Origin: Dillenia suffruticosa
Taxonomy: Eukaryota; Streptophyta; Magnoliopsida; Dilleniales; Dilleniaceae
Assembly (NCBI GenBank): GCA_033439265.1
Contig: JAVTVX010000021.1
Span: 16,767,001 to 16,831,000 of the forward strand
Length of the DNA stretch: 64,000 bases
Direction of reading: 5' to 3'
The notes below the pieces were generated by a model. It saw only the letters and a program-made list of their open reading frames with translations, was not told the DNA's origin and did no database searches. Positions 1 to 18,013 of the stretch are shown one piece after another; the stretch's first letter is position 1; each line of letters starts with the position of its first letter. The translations under genes and the position numbers were made by a program.

Positions 1-339
1 TCTAAAAACTTTCTTTGTCATTATTGGTGTGAGTTAATCTTCAGGTTGCTTCTATCCTGCCATATAAATTCTGGAATGAATTGATCGGCGGCACCTTTTC
101 TCTTGACAAAATACCGATGTTGTGTGGTGCAAATTTGGATTATAGATGATGTGATTAAGCTTCTGTCAAATATTTTTCTTCTTCCCAGAACAATAAAAAG
201 GATCAATTTTTCCCAAATCAGTCGTGCACCACATTTGTGCTTGCTCCTTAGCATTTCCATAAACTACATCTGCAATTTGTTTAAGGGTAATTTTCTTTTT
301 CAGTGTCCTACAAGAATTCCTTATGTTTAATTTTAACAG

Positions 340-3137
340 GTAAATCCACTCAAGTATAGGGCCATATCTTCAGGTCTATCCACCCTGTGGAGAGAAGAAG
401 GGCCCTCTGCACTTTGGAGAGGTTGGTCTGGCAAATTGTTTGGGTATGGTGTTCAAGGTGGCTGCAGATTTGGTCTCTATGAGTATTTTAAGAAGTTTTA
501 CTCCGATGTGTTGGTAGATCAAAACAAGAGCCTTATATTCTTTGTCAGCGGTGCATCAGCTCAAATTTTTGCTGATGTAGCCCTATGTCCTTTTGAAGCT
601 GTAAAAGTCTGTGTTCAAGCACAACATACTTTTGCAAAGGGCTTGCTCGATGGCTTCCCGAAGCTATACAAGGCTGAAGGGCTCTCTGGGTTGGTAAATT
701 ACCTTCATGGTTGATTTTCTTTGCTATGCTTCCCATTTACTCATTGATATGTTAACAAATTTATCCTTCATCGCAGCCTCTACAGGGGACTTTTTCCACT
801 CTGGGGCCGAAACCTTCCATGTAGTTTCTCTAGTCCTTTGTCTACCTTCAGAATTTTTCTTGTGCTTTTTGGCTAGTATGCTTAAGCTTAATTCTTGTTT
901 ATTTAGATTTCTTCCTCCTCTACTTCTCACTTCTATACACATACATGCAACAAGTATTGCAGACTATTGCGGTCTGGGCTTATGTGAACCTAGTTATCAA
1001 GTTTCTTTGAAATACTCTAGTAACTTTTGTGCTGGATGAGGATTAACAATGGATAGGCGAAGCAATTTTATATTGAGCAGCAAAACTCTCACACAATACA
1101 TTTTAAGTGATGAAGATTGCGTTTAAATTCTAGTAGTTCTGGTCCATTTTTCTTTCTCTGTAATGTATTGCATTGAAGAGAAATCTTGTTCTGTGATTTG
1201 ATCTTGGGTTAATATATGTCTTCCATGAAAATTAGTTCCAAATTTCACCTTCAAAGTGAGGAAATTAAGAATCCCATGTGTTAATTTAAAATATCAACTG
1301 CGCATATTAAGTTGCAGACTGTTCTAACTTTTATAATACTCTGTTTGTAAGCAGTGGCATAAGTTTTTCAATTAGTGACTCGGCCTCATAGGATCCCAAG
1401 TTCTTGTACAGAAAGATGGGTCTATTGGGTCCTTTTCCCAAAGAAAGATCCTTAATCCTAAACTGCCTTCTCTTAAGCCTTCCTCAGCACTAGTTCCATT
1501 GCAATCTAGTAAACTCTAGTAAATTCTAGTCTATAGGTTTGATTGGTGGTTTAATTCATGTTTCAATCCTGTTTAATGCACACTTATTTTTTCTGTATTA
1601 AATTTTCTATTTGTTTGGTTCTGGCAGTCTCCATGATAATGTTTTCAACATTTGAGCACACAGTGGACTTGATTTATAGTAAAGTAATTCAAAGACAAAA
1701 GGAAGATTGTTCAAGAGCCCAACAGCTTGGTGTGACATGTTTAGCAGGCTACGCAGCTGGAGCTGTTAGCACCTTTGTCTCTAACCCTGCTGACAACATT
1801 GTTTCTGCTCTTTACAACAAAAAGGCAGATACTGTGTGCCAGGTTGCACATTTGAAACAGACTAACTTCTGGTGGAATCACTAGCTTGATTTGATTTCAG
1901 AAGACGGTTTCTGATATTTTTCCCATATTTTTCATGTGTGCAGGCTGTGAAGAGCATTGGACCTGTTAATCTGTTTATTAGAAGTCTCCCTATTCGTTTC
2001 ATGCTCGTGGGACCTGTTATTACTTTTCAGTGGTTATTCTATGATACAATTAAAGTGCTAAATGGACTGTAAGTGTATTTCCCTCCTAAATTATTGTTCT
2101 AATTAAAACATCGTGCCTTGCACATCATTAACATTTTCTCTTCTTCTTGTAATGTGTTATGTGGGCTGTGTTGTCATTTTCCCTCTTGGAATTTTGAGAT
2201 ATATGCTTCTCTGAAAAGCAATTGGAGTCCATTAGTTGATAAAGGATAAAAGTTTGTGTGGATCGTGTAATAAAGCATTCCATTTTCAATCGCACTAATG
2301 GTCAACGAGAGGGAACTTGAAAGACTTCGTAGCGCCCTGAGTCATGCAGGCCTGTTTGTTTCTTTTCATAGTTGTAACTGATTAATAATCATATGAGTAA
2401 ATGCTACGGTGACCACATAAGATTTTTCCTTTTACATGCCAGATGATGGCAGTTGAAAACCTTGGCCAGTGGGTTAGCCATCTGAACCAAAATTACGAGA
2501 AATGTAGGTTGTTTCATTCCATTGGTTTTATCTGGTTTCCTCTTTCCATTTGAAGTGGAAGGGATTGGGTTGTTGAAAGGAGTTATTTGTTCCTTAAATT
2601 AGATTAAAGCATGGAATTATCTCTCGAACTGGATATTGGAATTTCCAAAAGAAAGAGCAAAATCTACATTCACTTCAAGATGTGCAGTTCAGACTACACT
2701 TTGATTAGATTGCACAGGCAACATTCTGTAAAACTTGTTCTGCCAAAGCATCTGCCGCAAATATGGACAAATATGATCCAATTTTTCTGGAAGGGGAAAA
2801 CTTAAGTGAGGACAATTTGCTTCATTTCTTTCTTAAGATATAGAACATACTCCAGATTTGCAATTTCTCCCCAAGTGTACACATGCCAAATGGGATGGTT
2901 TGTCTACAACAAGTTTGGCTGTTGTCCTGTTTAGAGGATCAACTCTATACATGTTCAATTAAATGAAGACTTTTGGTAGTTTCTTTCATTGCAAATGTGT
3001 TCACAACGTCCAATTTTTCTAGGCCTACAAGCGGAGGTTTGAGCAGGCATGCTGCAGAAGCTAGTCAAGCAGTTTTGTCTGATGAAGGTGGAAAAGACTT
3101 TGATCGTGTCAATCATTCCAATAGCAAGTTACGATGA
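340..3137 (+). CDS. MPT1: Mitochondrial phosphate carrier (PHT3/MPT family), 5' end outside window
   Basis: This is a solute carrier of the mitochondrial inner membrane that imports inorganic phosphate for ATP synthesis. Coding exons read as 340-689, 777-820, 1628-1842, 1944-2068 and 3023-3137 (stop TGA 3135-3137). All joins use GT-AG and keep frame, giving 282 residues. Family landmarks are VNPLKYRAISSG, LWRGWSGKLFGYGVQGG, the second-repeat signature PFEAVKV, MFSTFEH and, in the third repeat, NPADNIVSALYN. The wording is closest to Arabidopsis At2g17270 (MPT1/PHT3;3) rather than the MPT2/MPT3 forms; this comparison is from memory. The exon with the start codon and the first PxD motif must lie before base 1, so bases 1-339 are intron. 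The last intron (2069-3022) is long. The C-terminal tail after PTSGG is longer than I recall for the family. No sign of decay was seen. Confidence 0.93.
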
Positions 3138-3211
3138 ACAAGTTTATTACAAGGAGATCAAGGCCGGTCCTTAGTTTTTGACTTTGTACATGCATGTCAT
3201 ATGTCATATAG

Positions 3212-3217
3212 AATAAA
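3212..3217 (+). terminator. Polyadenylation signal of the phosphate carrier gene
   Basis: A canonical AATAAA lies 75 bases after the carrier stop codon. It is in the expected near-upstream position for plant mRNA 3' end formation. Placement is inferred from motif and distance only. Confidence 0.5.
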
Positions 3218-3994
3218 GGTGCATGATACAATTTTCTTAAATTCTGGGGATGTAATTGGCATCAACCCTATGACACAAGACAACAGGACTTGATTATGGG
3301 AAGTTATATAAATTTTGTGAGCCATGTTGTTTTGTGGGCAAACTATATTTCCTTTTAAATAGAGGTATGCCTGATTCGATTTGTTTTACCTGTTTATGGT
3401 TATGAATTGCATTATGACAGTTTGTAAGCCATTAATAGTAGGTAAGTTGAATGATGCTTTATTTTGTGAAGATGGCTAAAAATGCACTTGCTGCCGTAAG
3501 TTGTCATACTATATATGGCACTGGGATTTGAGATTACCCAGGTAAGCAGCAGCCAAACAAAGAAGAAAGTTGGTTGGTTGCTAGTTGCGGTCTTTAAACC
3601 AAAATAGTATTATGGACAATTTCGAAGAGTTGCATGATGTTGAGGATCAAGATTCAAAACCCTTAATAACAAAATGTCGGATGAAGTTTTATTGATGTTT
3701 GGGAATTGGATTGCATTAAACCACAGTGTCATCTTGCCTTTGCATTTAAACCTTTGAATGATATGGTAGTTGGAACTTTTGTCTTCAATGAGCCATAGCT
3801 GGATTCCTTTTTAAAAGGTCTTTAACATTGGGCCAGTTAGAGATGGGGGACCTCCCTACGCTCTCAAGTTGTCCAGATTCATCTGTCAGTTGTTTTCATT
3901 GCCGAGGAGAAACCAGTGTTGATTAGATTAGTACCACATAAATAAAACTGGTCAAGAATTAAATAATTTAATTTATCGACGTGGGTTGATTTAA
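3218..3994. other. Intergenic, nothing recognised
   Basis: AT-rich DNA downstream of the phosphate carrier gene. I see no conserved reading frame, RNA gene or terminal-repeat structure here. Confidence 0.5.
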
Positions 3995-4191
3995 TTGGAT
4001 GTGGAGTTAAGTGTTTTTAAATATGATCGAGATTCGACTCCTGCTAAGAGTATCGGATGTTCATGTGTATGGAGCGTTCCTCGCTGGGAGACTCATCTTT
4101 CGAAAAGAAGTCACTGCAGCAGTCAGTCCAAATTAGTTGGGGTGAAACTCCTGATAACGGACAGTGTCCAAGATATATACCAAAAAAAAAA
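3995..4191 (+). mobile_element. tRNA-derived SINE-like element
   Basis: The segment begins GGATGTGGAGTTAAGTG, carries a pol III B-box-like GATTCGACTCCT about 40 bases in, continues through a GGGAGACTCAT region and ends with a block reading GGTGAAACTCC before a 10-base A run (4182-4191). The B-box and the GAAACTCC tail block are shared with the better preserved SINE at 45394-45581, so both probably belong to one family. The flanking duplication is weak (TAATTGGATG before, TAATTTGATATG after), so the exact start is uncertain. Confidence 0.55.
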
Positions 4192-4935
4192 TTATCTAAT
4201 TTGATATGATTGTTTATATCAGTAAAAATTAAACCATTTTAAACTAAATATAATTTTTTTCTGTAACATCTCGAAACTCTCTCCTAAAAATGAATTTTTA
4301 GTTTTTGATATTGTTGTGAGGCCCGTGAGGGAGGTTTCAAGTTTGACATTGGGATAGGCACCGAGAGGAAAGTCTTCGAATGAAATAAATGCACCAAATC
4401 AAACACCAGATTGAGTTTAAAATTTACTGGCCTTCTGGGGGAAAAAAAAATGAAAGTTGCTACTTTGGCAAGGATTGAACTCTTTGGTAAACGAAGCAAA
4501 CAGTTGACCAAGGTCTAGGAAACCAGTGTCCGAAACATGTTACTTGGTGCACAGAGAGAGAGAGAGAGATGAAGGTGTGAGTCAAAAAATTTGGCAAATA
4601 GTATAAATGGTTCGCTGGGGGAGGCATTAAGTGAGAAAACCAAAACTTGAAATGCAAGGTAAGGAGAGGAGAAAAAAGTTTTGAGGGGGTGAGAGAGGCT
4701 GATGATGATGGATGAGGACCAAGGCATTGGGATGTTTGACCAAGTCAAACTTTCCATGGATGGATCTTTTACTTTGTGTTCAGACAGAAAAACGCGAGCA
4801 TTCCCACGTCCCAAATGTAATATTTGCTAATTTTGCTAATCCACGAGGAGTTTGGTTGGTGTGGGGAGATCAAAGAGTTGTCTCAAATTTGGCATCCTCC
4901 CCCGTTGTCAACTTTTTATATCAACTAAACTGTTA

Positions 4936-4987
<52 letters not shown>

Positions 4988-6380
4988 CTAAGGTTAGCAT
5001 GAATATGAGTTGTTCTCACAAATAGAGTTAATTAAGATTATTTTTTTTTTCATTAAAATGCCAAAAAATATAGGACTATATTTGTACACATATTGAAATA
5101 GGAATCACATGTTCATTAATGTGGGTTAATCCTAATTCTAGTATCTTAATAAATATAATTGACATAAATTTTATGCAATAGTTATATATCATTGATTCTA
5201 TCTAGCTAAAGTTTTTATTCTTTTAAAAGCGTTAATAAAATCTATTTTTTTCTCTTAATAAAAAATTAAAATAATTAACAAAATGGTATAATTTTACTTC
5301 AAGTAAACACTTCTTTTACAATACGTGTGAGAGTTTCAGAGAGAAAAGAAAAGATTATATAAGAAAGAAAAGAGAAAAAAAGAGAAAATTTATAATTTTC
5401 TCTCCATTTTATTTGTAAGTTTACAAAAGAAAAGAAAAATAATAAGTTTTTCTTGTTTGGGAATTAAGAGAAATGGAGAAAAAAATTGCATTATATGTAA
5501 ATTCATTAGAAATAAAAAGTTTTGGTATCAAATTTTGAAAGATAATTTTAAAATATAAAAAATATTTAATTTTAATATTTTCTCGAGGAAAAAAAATAAT
5601 TTTTTATTCCAATTCTTTTTTTTTTCCTAATCTTCTTGTCCAAAGGAATATTTAATATTGGGAAGGCTACTAATAAATTGACTGATAATCCTCGAGACCG
5701 TGAAGACAATATGATGAGTTGTATGATTGAATGAAAATTGCCCAAATTAGGGAACAAAAGTTGGAATTTTCAAAAGGTATGCCATAGCCACAGAGACGCG
5801 TCAAGGAATTGGACAATGAGGTCGTACGAATTGAACTCTGAAGGGCCCCGGGGGGGGGGGGCGGGAAGAGAGAGCGCGCGTGTTGTGTTTTGTGTGGACA
5901 GAGAAAAGTGCAAAGAAAGCTCGTGTGGGTGTTGCGGTCAGCTGGACAGGAGTAAGGAGGGATTTGGCTTCCGATTTTTCTGAGCAGCGTGACAGCAAAC
6001 AATCTCTCAATCTTGCATTGTTATAAACAAACAAAAGACCAAACATTATTAAAAAAAAAAAGAATAGTATTTGCTCTTTCTTTATAAAACTAAAACCAAA
6101 CGGCAGATTCAAGGAAACCCACCACAGAAAAAAAAAAAAACAGTAATAATAAACTAAATAAAAGAAACCATTTTTGTTTCATTTGTCTCATTTTTCTGTT
6201 TTATCAGTTTAATTAAAAATAGTTAATATCCTCTCCTCTCTCCTCTCTCCTTATTCAACGTGATCGGGGGTACCACGAGACCGACGAACCAACCATGAAA
6301 CATCTTCCTTCACGACCACGACCCACGACCCCTTTAAGTCCAACTCTCATTTCTTTCTCTCTCCTCCTCATCTTTCTTTA
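4192..6380. other. Intergenic between phosphate carrier and CPK
   Basis: AT-rich DNA with homopolymer runs, a 48-base (TC)n tract at 4938-4985 and a run of G at about 5850-5861. No frame resembles a protein family I know. The last few hundred bases are pyrimidine-rich and lead into the kinase promoter. Confidence 0.5.
4938..4985. repeat. (TC)n microsatellite
   Basis: Perfect 24-unit TC dinucleotide tract in intergenic DNA. Confidence 0.95.
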
Positions 6381-6801
6381 GGTATATACATCCCACCCTT
6401 CCCCCCCCGCCACTTTCTTTCTCTCTCTCGATCTATTCTTTCATTCTTTCTCTCTCTCTCTCTCTCTCTCTTATTCCCTTATATTCCCTTGTTTGCGTGA
6501 GAGTTGCTTGTTTGGTGCCTATTTGGTAAGGGTTTTGTTTATTCGAATTTTCAATAACGGAATTTTGATTTGCTGATTGAATTTCCTTCTTTTGTTGTTA
6601 AAGATCGAATCATTTGTATGTTTGTGTTGTTTCCATAAGAAGATGAATAGGATTTGATCTGGGTTCTTATTTTATGTATTTATTGTTGTTCTTAGGCAAA
6701 CTGTTCTTCGTTCCTAAGGCTAAAGACTTTATTTTTGAGAGGAAATTGATGAGAAAAACGTTGGATGTGGAAAAGGGTGCGAGGAATTTGGTGAGTGTTT
6801 G
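6381..6801 (+). promoter_or_regulatory. Probable core promoter and CT-rich 5' leader of the CPK gene
   Basis: A TATA-like GTATATACATCC lies at about 6381. About 30 bases later a pyrimidine-rich leader begins with a CT repeat (about 6416-6472). A possible 5' UTR intron could run from GGTAAGG near 6523 to TTCTTAGG near 6697, but this is only a splice-motif reading. The leader precedes the kinase start codon directly. Confidence 0.4.
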
Positions 6802-11870
<5,069 letters not shown>

Positions 11871-12628
11871 CTTCTGATTTAAGTGCCATGTACAGGTAAT
11901 ATGCAAATTTATATTGTTTTGGATTTGTTGTGTTCTTCTGCCATAACCATTTAATGCAAACTAGTTCAAACTAATGAGTAGACTATGATAGGAATGTAGT
12001 GTTTCAAATGTCACCCCAAGTAGTTGAGACTTTTGGTTATAAGAGATGAAGGAGGATAAATTTTGTATAGTCATAAAATCCAATTGAAAACTGGGAGCCT
12101 CTTTCTCAGTTCTCCTAATTGGAACTCCTGATTCCGAAGAACACTTTTTAAAACAGCTGATTCTCAACCAAAAAGTAACAACTATGTCCTCAAAATATGA
12201 CTATAGAAAGCCCCTTAACTGGTCTTTGGGCTGAAATCCTAAATATTATTGGTCAAGTTAGATATTTAGATAAATGTTCATTGTTTTATGCCAGTGCGAC
12301 TGAAGAACTTTTTTGCAGTTTGACTTAAACTGTATTGCCACCTTTTGATTTGAAATGCATCATGTAAGCTCTTACGATTTAACAAAATTTTTCTTATTGC
12401 AAGTTGGTTCTACCTTAGTTCAGCTTTTAGCTATGTGGATATACCTCTGAATTGTTTGTCCTTCTCTCCATGGAAGGATAGAGAGAGAATGCCAAAACAC
12501 TGAGAGTGTCCTAAGCCAACTCCTTATAGCTTATTGTACTGACCAACATTACCTGGACAGACTTTGTACAGCTGTACCCATGCTGAGTGGAAATGACATG
12601 GGTATTGGTAAGGGTGTTGTTCCTTTTT

Positions 12629-12660
<32 letters not shown>

Positions 12661-14207
12661 GTTGGGTGGGGGGTGGGGTTGTTCAAATGAGGTGGATGTT
12701 GCGTGTGACGCATACATGCACCCTGTACCCCATTCCTTGTAGCATGCAATGATAAGGTTTATTTCAAGTCCCCACTGCCACCAAAAAAGGTCCCTTGTTT
12801 CTGATTTTCATATGATTAGATTTTTGGAGAAGGAAAAATAAGCATTGATGGTTGTCTCTGGATGGAATAAACTAGAGATACATCAACTGTGACTCATTAA
12901 TAATGTTATCATTTTCTTTATGGGAGGGGACCATAGAATTAATTACTCACGTCTTAGTTGTTCTGGCTTTCTGATGTTGGCTTTGGTTGTTCCCACTGAC
13001 TTACTATACTAATTGTCTCACAGATTTAGGGACTGATGATGTCTCCAGTGCAAAATAAATATATGTTACATCGTTTGCCAATATTAAGGGACCTTGTTTC
13101 CTACTTCTGGGATCTGGCAGTAGATAATAAAGTCTTTGTGGTGGTACAGAAACATTGATTATCAGCTTCTGCCCCTGCCTTTGGATCAAAGGTTACTAAA
13201 GGGAGATTAGGTCCCAACCATGTAAGCCCCCCCCCCCCCGGGGGGGTGTTCAACCACCCATCTTATCTCCCAAATAACCCCCCCCCAACACACAAAAAAA
13301 AGAAAAAAAGAAAGAAAGGAAGAGAAAGAAAATTCCATGATGTAGCAAATAATTAAATACAAATTTGAAGCTTATGATTTGATAATGCGAGAGGATTAGT
13401 TTCATCTTCAACATCTTGAGGCCGTGTGACAGATACCAAGAGATATCTGCCATATGCGATCCATGGCATCTGAAAGCTGCAAAGCATTCGCCCATGTTGA
13501 ACTTGTCACTTCTCAAAAGAGCTTCATCATCCATTGTGTTCAGCAGGGCAGATGGGTAAACAGAGATCTGAACACTCCATTGAAAGCCCATGGCAAGAGA
13601 TGCCATCAAAGTGGGTTATCTCACATATGACTAGAGTATACCCCCTAGAAAATGGGTTCGAAAAGAACAGTATCTCACTGTACGATTATTCATTCAAGGT
13701 AGCACGTATTTAGAAAGTTTTAAGTGGACACAGACCTGAAAACATTCATGGTGATGAAAAGATATTTTAAATAGGTGAGTTCCAAACATTCATGTTATCC
13801 CTCGGGTATATGATCTATGGTGCTGAATAAACTTGACAAAAGAATTGAATGCTGAAGCTTGTATCCACCCAATCCTCCAACTATTGTAGTCAACAACATT
13901 TCATGCTTATTTTCTTATTCCTTTGCAATGATTATGATTCTGTAAATAAGTGGTCAGCTTGTCTCTTTTATTGGTTATTTCAGGATATCCAGCAAGAAAA
14001 CGGAAGAGAGCCAGTGATGCAACTTGGAGTGCTGTGGTGCAGAAAGGTTTGGATTGCAACAATTATCTTCTTTGTCCCAATTGCCTCATCATGCCTTTGT
14101 CTTGGCCCTTTTAGCTGATGATTTCAGGTTGGCAAACTTCATTCGAAGTGTTACAGCTGCAGAGGAGACAATGGTTTTCGCATGTTTCTGCTTTTGGGAA
14201 ATTTGTG

Positions 14208-14243
<36 letters not shown>

Positions 14244-14400
14244 CTTTTCGTTCTTGAGGGAAGTCGACAAATAGTGTATTCCCCCCAAGATCTAAGATTA
14301 TCCCGCTTGAGCTTATTTGTATCCTTCTGGACTGTCACATATTGAGGGTAAACCTAAAGTCTCCTGTAGAGAAGAACAATTCCGATTGGGCTTCTATATT
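11871..14400 (+). other. CPK 3' UTR with a probable 2.1 kb UTR intron
   Basis: Shortly after the stop codon the sequence reads TACAG|GTAATATG (donor at 11896). A strong acceptor, TTATTTCAG|GATATCC, ends at 13983. I infer a 2088-base intron inside the 3' UTR, followed by transcribed sequence to about 14.4 kb. The proposed intron holds a poly-T run (12634-12660) and C/G homopolymers (about 13229-13245), and I see no coding frame in it. The alternative is that the mRNA ends before 11896 or shortly after and the remainder is plain intergenic DNA. Confidence 0.45.
14211..14239. repeat. (TA)n microsatellite
   Basis: Uninterrupted TA dinucleotide tract of about 29 bases near the proposed 3' end of the kinase transcript. 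Confidence 0.9.
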
Positions 14401-17400
14401 GTAGTGGCATTTGCAGCAGTTAGTGCTCAACAATTTTTTTATTTTTGGTTATACGAGAGTTGAATTCCGGATCACGTTATAAGAATAACCATTAATCAAA
14501 TGAAAACCTATAGGAATGGACAACAAAAGGTAATACAATTACTAATTTGATCTTTAAGGGTATTGATCATCAGATATAACTAATACAAAAATAACAGTTT
14601 GATTAATAGGCCAAATGGAAAGGAGATCTATGACTAGAAAAACACTATGTTTATGAGTAAAATAATTCAGTACAATGTCTTATACTCCAACAATTTCGTA
14701 CTAAAATACACATTGTTGCTTACCATTTGGTTGTTGCGCTTGACTCTCTTACGCCATCCGTAAACTAGATGAAGATTCTCTCTTTTGATGGCAGTTATAC
14801 CACACAACAAAGAAATGACCCTGTCTTTCCTGCTTTGCCACGTGCATCATTCCACAATGAAAAACACTGTGAAATCAAAAATGAACATGACGGGATGCCT
14901 TCTGTGAATGGACAAGACAACAAGAATTGGATACCTTCTATCATAATCCACATTCTGATACAGGGTACGACTCCCTTATATGACGTAGGATTCTCACCAC
15001 CATTTTCAAGCTGGACATATGAAGCAAATGTAGGATTCTCACTCACTCTTTGCCAGTAATTATGGCTATAGGAACCTGCAAGGACTATGACAAACGCTAC
15101 CTTTGACATTAGATCCCATTTCGACTTACTAGTAAGTAGCTCCAGTGTCCTGCCGGTGCTCCATGCAATCATAAACAAGGTAAACCAAAATTGACAAACT
15201 CTAAGCCGATGCAAAGATGGTATTCAACTGGCATGGGGGAAAATAGAACAGTCTCATTCTGTATCACTAGTTTGCGTCTCTTGCCCTCCGAATGCTGGCC
15301 AACTCTAACATACATTTTTTTTACCTTGGCTAGGTCACCGTTGAGTGTCTGACCGATTACTGTAGGACCCGCTTTGGGGGACGGATCTCCCAACATTCAT
15401 TTTTTTCGCTTCTATCCCGAGTTAAACCCCAAAAGTGGTGGAATGGTGCAGCCTCGTTGGCCGGCTGCACCAACCAATGTACATACATACATGGCTATGA
15501 GAAATGAATGGAATCATGCACATTATGCCAATGAAATGACCCGGGAGGGGGGGATTACAGGTATTTTTGCATAAATATATATCAAGAATGCATGAGATAA
15601 CTTACCTTTAATTTTCAGAATTAATAATTGAACTCCGATACTATAATTGACAACTTTAACAAGTTACTCCTATCATTTAGCTAGCATTTTACTCCAGATT
15701 TCATAACCACCATCCATCACCAATCACATTTCACTAAATATTAAATTAGAATCAAATACAATAAACATTGCATTAGAATTAATTAAATATAAATTTATTA
15801 ATACAATTTACTATATTTATAATATAGTTGTGATTCTTAATTCCCTCATGAGGGCCTTTGGGTCAATATATACAGCAAGCGACAGACAAGGATGGGATGG
15901 TCCATCCAACTTGCAAAATAAATTGATTTAATTTGGGAATAGGATGGGGTTTAACTTAGAAAAGAAAATCAATGGAGTTACTTAAACTGATGCAATGCAA
16001 AGAAGCTCTTAATTGTGCAATAATTAAAGTAGAGAACAAGTAATTACTAATTAGTATGTCCAAGTTATACTTGCATATCGAGGCTAATCAAGCACGGGAT
16101 GATTGAGTAGATGGCCTATGAAATATTAGTTTTCATTCTTTTCAATCTCCCCCCGCCCCGCCCTTTAAAATAATAATTACAACTCAAATTAAATATTTTA
16201 TCATAGAAAAAAACTTTGTTAATCACAAAGAAAAAATATGTTCATGGGAAATGAGCCGTGTTAATCATAAATTTTCATTTACAATTGTTTGTTTTTTTTT
16301 TTTTGGGGGCGGGGGGGGGGGGAGTTGATCAAAATTTTAGATTCAGTCCCTTCTCAACCCCCATATTTTTGTCTGGTTTTTACTCCTACTCTTGCAGTCG
16401 ATGCTCAAGGGGTATGGGGAATGTGTTGGCAGGTGAGCAAGCCAACACTCAATGGCAAGTCACGATAATTAATGGGGATCCCCCATGTGCTCTTTTGAGT
16501 TACCCACATCACAAGCAGCAGCAAGCGGTCAAGGATAGGACTTTGTTTTATTGCATTTCTTTTTGGCTCCGCTGGCTTTTTTTTTTTTTTTTTTTTTTTT
16601 TGTTTTGTTTGGAATCAACACGTCTCCCCAACACCGAAACCGATCCAGATGATGAGGGGAGGGGCACCGACACTTTTGGAGGATACAGGCAGGGCAGCCA
16701 GTAGGCACGTAGGTAGGACTAGGACTAGGAGAGTCAAATGATGATGGAGTTTTTTGGTGGCGGTCATGTGTTATGACTCGATTCATAGCTAGCTTCTGGC
16801 TCTGCCCAAAGTCAGCTCTTCTCCAGCAAAAGTCCCAAGGAGGCGAGGATGACCCATGGTTTCTCTCTTGCAATGTGTTCATTAGAGTTTTATTAAAAAT
16901 ATATATATTCAATTTAAATTATAATTATTTCTTATAAAACGAATGTATCAATACTCTTTTATTCCTTTTTGTCTCTTTTGAAATACAATTAACAGAAACA
17001 TAAGGCGATCCCTAATGCTTAATACTAATTAGGCAACAGCAAATCCGTTCAACCACTACCGATGAATATAATTTTGGGGTATCCAACAAATGGAAGCAAA
17101 TGACATAATATTCGAGAAAATTAAGAACAAAAAAGAAAGAGAGAGAAGGAATAACTTCTCATTATATTTATACATTGAATTACATTATTAACGACACTTA
17201 ATAATACATCAAAATTTAAAAAAAAAATACCCAAAATAATAACAAATATCATCAAACAAAATAGTATTTACCAAAGAATAATAGATCCTAAGGCGTTGCA
17301 TTTGCGTTGGTTTCTCCCACCGACAATCATTAAAATCTGGAAAATCTACTTAGCATGGCTGGTCCTACGTACCAGGTACGAGGTAGCAGCACGACACACC

Positions 17401-17431
17401 ATTTTCTTTTTTTATTTAAATTTTTAAAACT
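14401..17431. other. Intergenic, no gene recognised
   Basis: AT-rich DNA with G runs (about 16305-16321), a poly-T (about 16570-16600) and purine stretches. Open frames of 100-150 codons occur, for example minus strand 14795-15214, but none has a recognisable domain, sensible composition or splice context. I therefore annotate no gene here. Confidence 0.5.
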
Positions 17432-17905
17432 TTAACCATGAATGGTTGCCTTGCCGTCGTCGAAATTCTTGGAGTAATTGTAGGAATCGTACCTGTAGGT
17501 CTGAGGAAGGCCGACCCGATCGGAACCCATGAGTCTCCGGAGCTCGGAGCGGACCTTATAGAAGACGTGTCTCCAGCTGCCCTTGTTGTGGCACCCGAGG
17601 ACGGCGGTTTCCTCCTCGTTCATTTCCAGATCTTTGGCGAAAGTCGGCTTCCTGGACATGATCCAGGCCCAACCCCAATCCCACCATTTCCGTATGGATC
17701 CGCCCGCCTGCTCTCCCATCGCCGACACGGATTTGGTCCGGCGGATGACCCATGAAGATGCCGGGGCGGAGATGGGCTGGATTTTGAGAGAGAGGGAGGA
17801 GAGCCGCCGACGGAGACTGGGCTGGGGTTGATCTGCTTGGGATAGAGGGAGAGACTGGTTCCCTCCTAGTCCAACCTTTTGAAAGTTGTGGAATATGGAG
17901 CTCAT
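17432..17905 (-). CDS. Small Trp-rich plant protein of unknown function
   Basis: Single-exon gene of 157 codons; ATG at 17905-17903 (reading MSSIFHNFQKVGLGG), stop at 17432. The N-terminal third is Ser/Leu/Arg/Pro-rich and looks disordered or transit-like. The centre has a block rich in Trp (RKWWDWGWAWIMSRKP, about residues 72-87), followed by an acidic DLEMNEEET, then a basic segment (GSWRHVFYKVRSELRRLMG) and a Tyr-rich tail. I believe plants carry conserved proteins of this layout but cannot name a family with certainty. GC content is clearly higher than the surroundings, which supports a real gene. An (AG)n tract lies 75 bases upstream on the promoter side. No membrane span or catalytic motif is evident. 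Confidence 0.75.
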   Translation of the reverse strand: MSSIFHNFQKVGLGGNQSLPLSQADQPQPSLRRRLSSLSLKIQPISAPASSWVIRRTKSVSAMGEQAGGSIRKWWDWGWAWIMSRKPTFAKDLEMNEEETAVLGCHNKGSWRHVFYKVRSELRRLMGSDRVGLPQTYRYDSYNYSKNFDDGKATIHG

Positions 17906-17978
17906 TTTCTACGGTGCACCCGACTCAATTCGGATGGGATCAATGAATGAAAAACAAAATGAAATAGAAATGCTGGGT

Positions 17979-17980
<2 letters not shown>

Positions 17981-18011
<31 letters not shown>
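17981..18011. repeat. (AG)n microsatellite in the 5' leader of the minus-strand gene
   Basis: A run of about 15 AG units. On the gene's own strand this is a (CT)n tract close to the start codon, as in the 5' leaders of the CPK, BIG1 and HMGR genes in this window. Confidence 0.9.

Positions 18012-18013
<2 letters not shown>

Noticed and set aside
6799-6801. Upstream TTG as the start of the CPK protein
   Set aside because: The next codon is ATG and yields MGNTCRGS, the expected myristoylation start of this kinase group.
14795-15214. Minus-strand 139-codon frame with a hydrophobic segment
   Set aside because: No family resemblance, no GC or codon-use contrast with surroundings and no promoter or splice features. 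It is kept as unexplained open sequence only.
17438-17831. Plus-strand frames opposite the small Trp-rich gene
   Set aside because: They are antisense shadows of a GC-rich coding exon and show no family resemblance.
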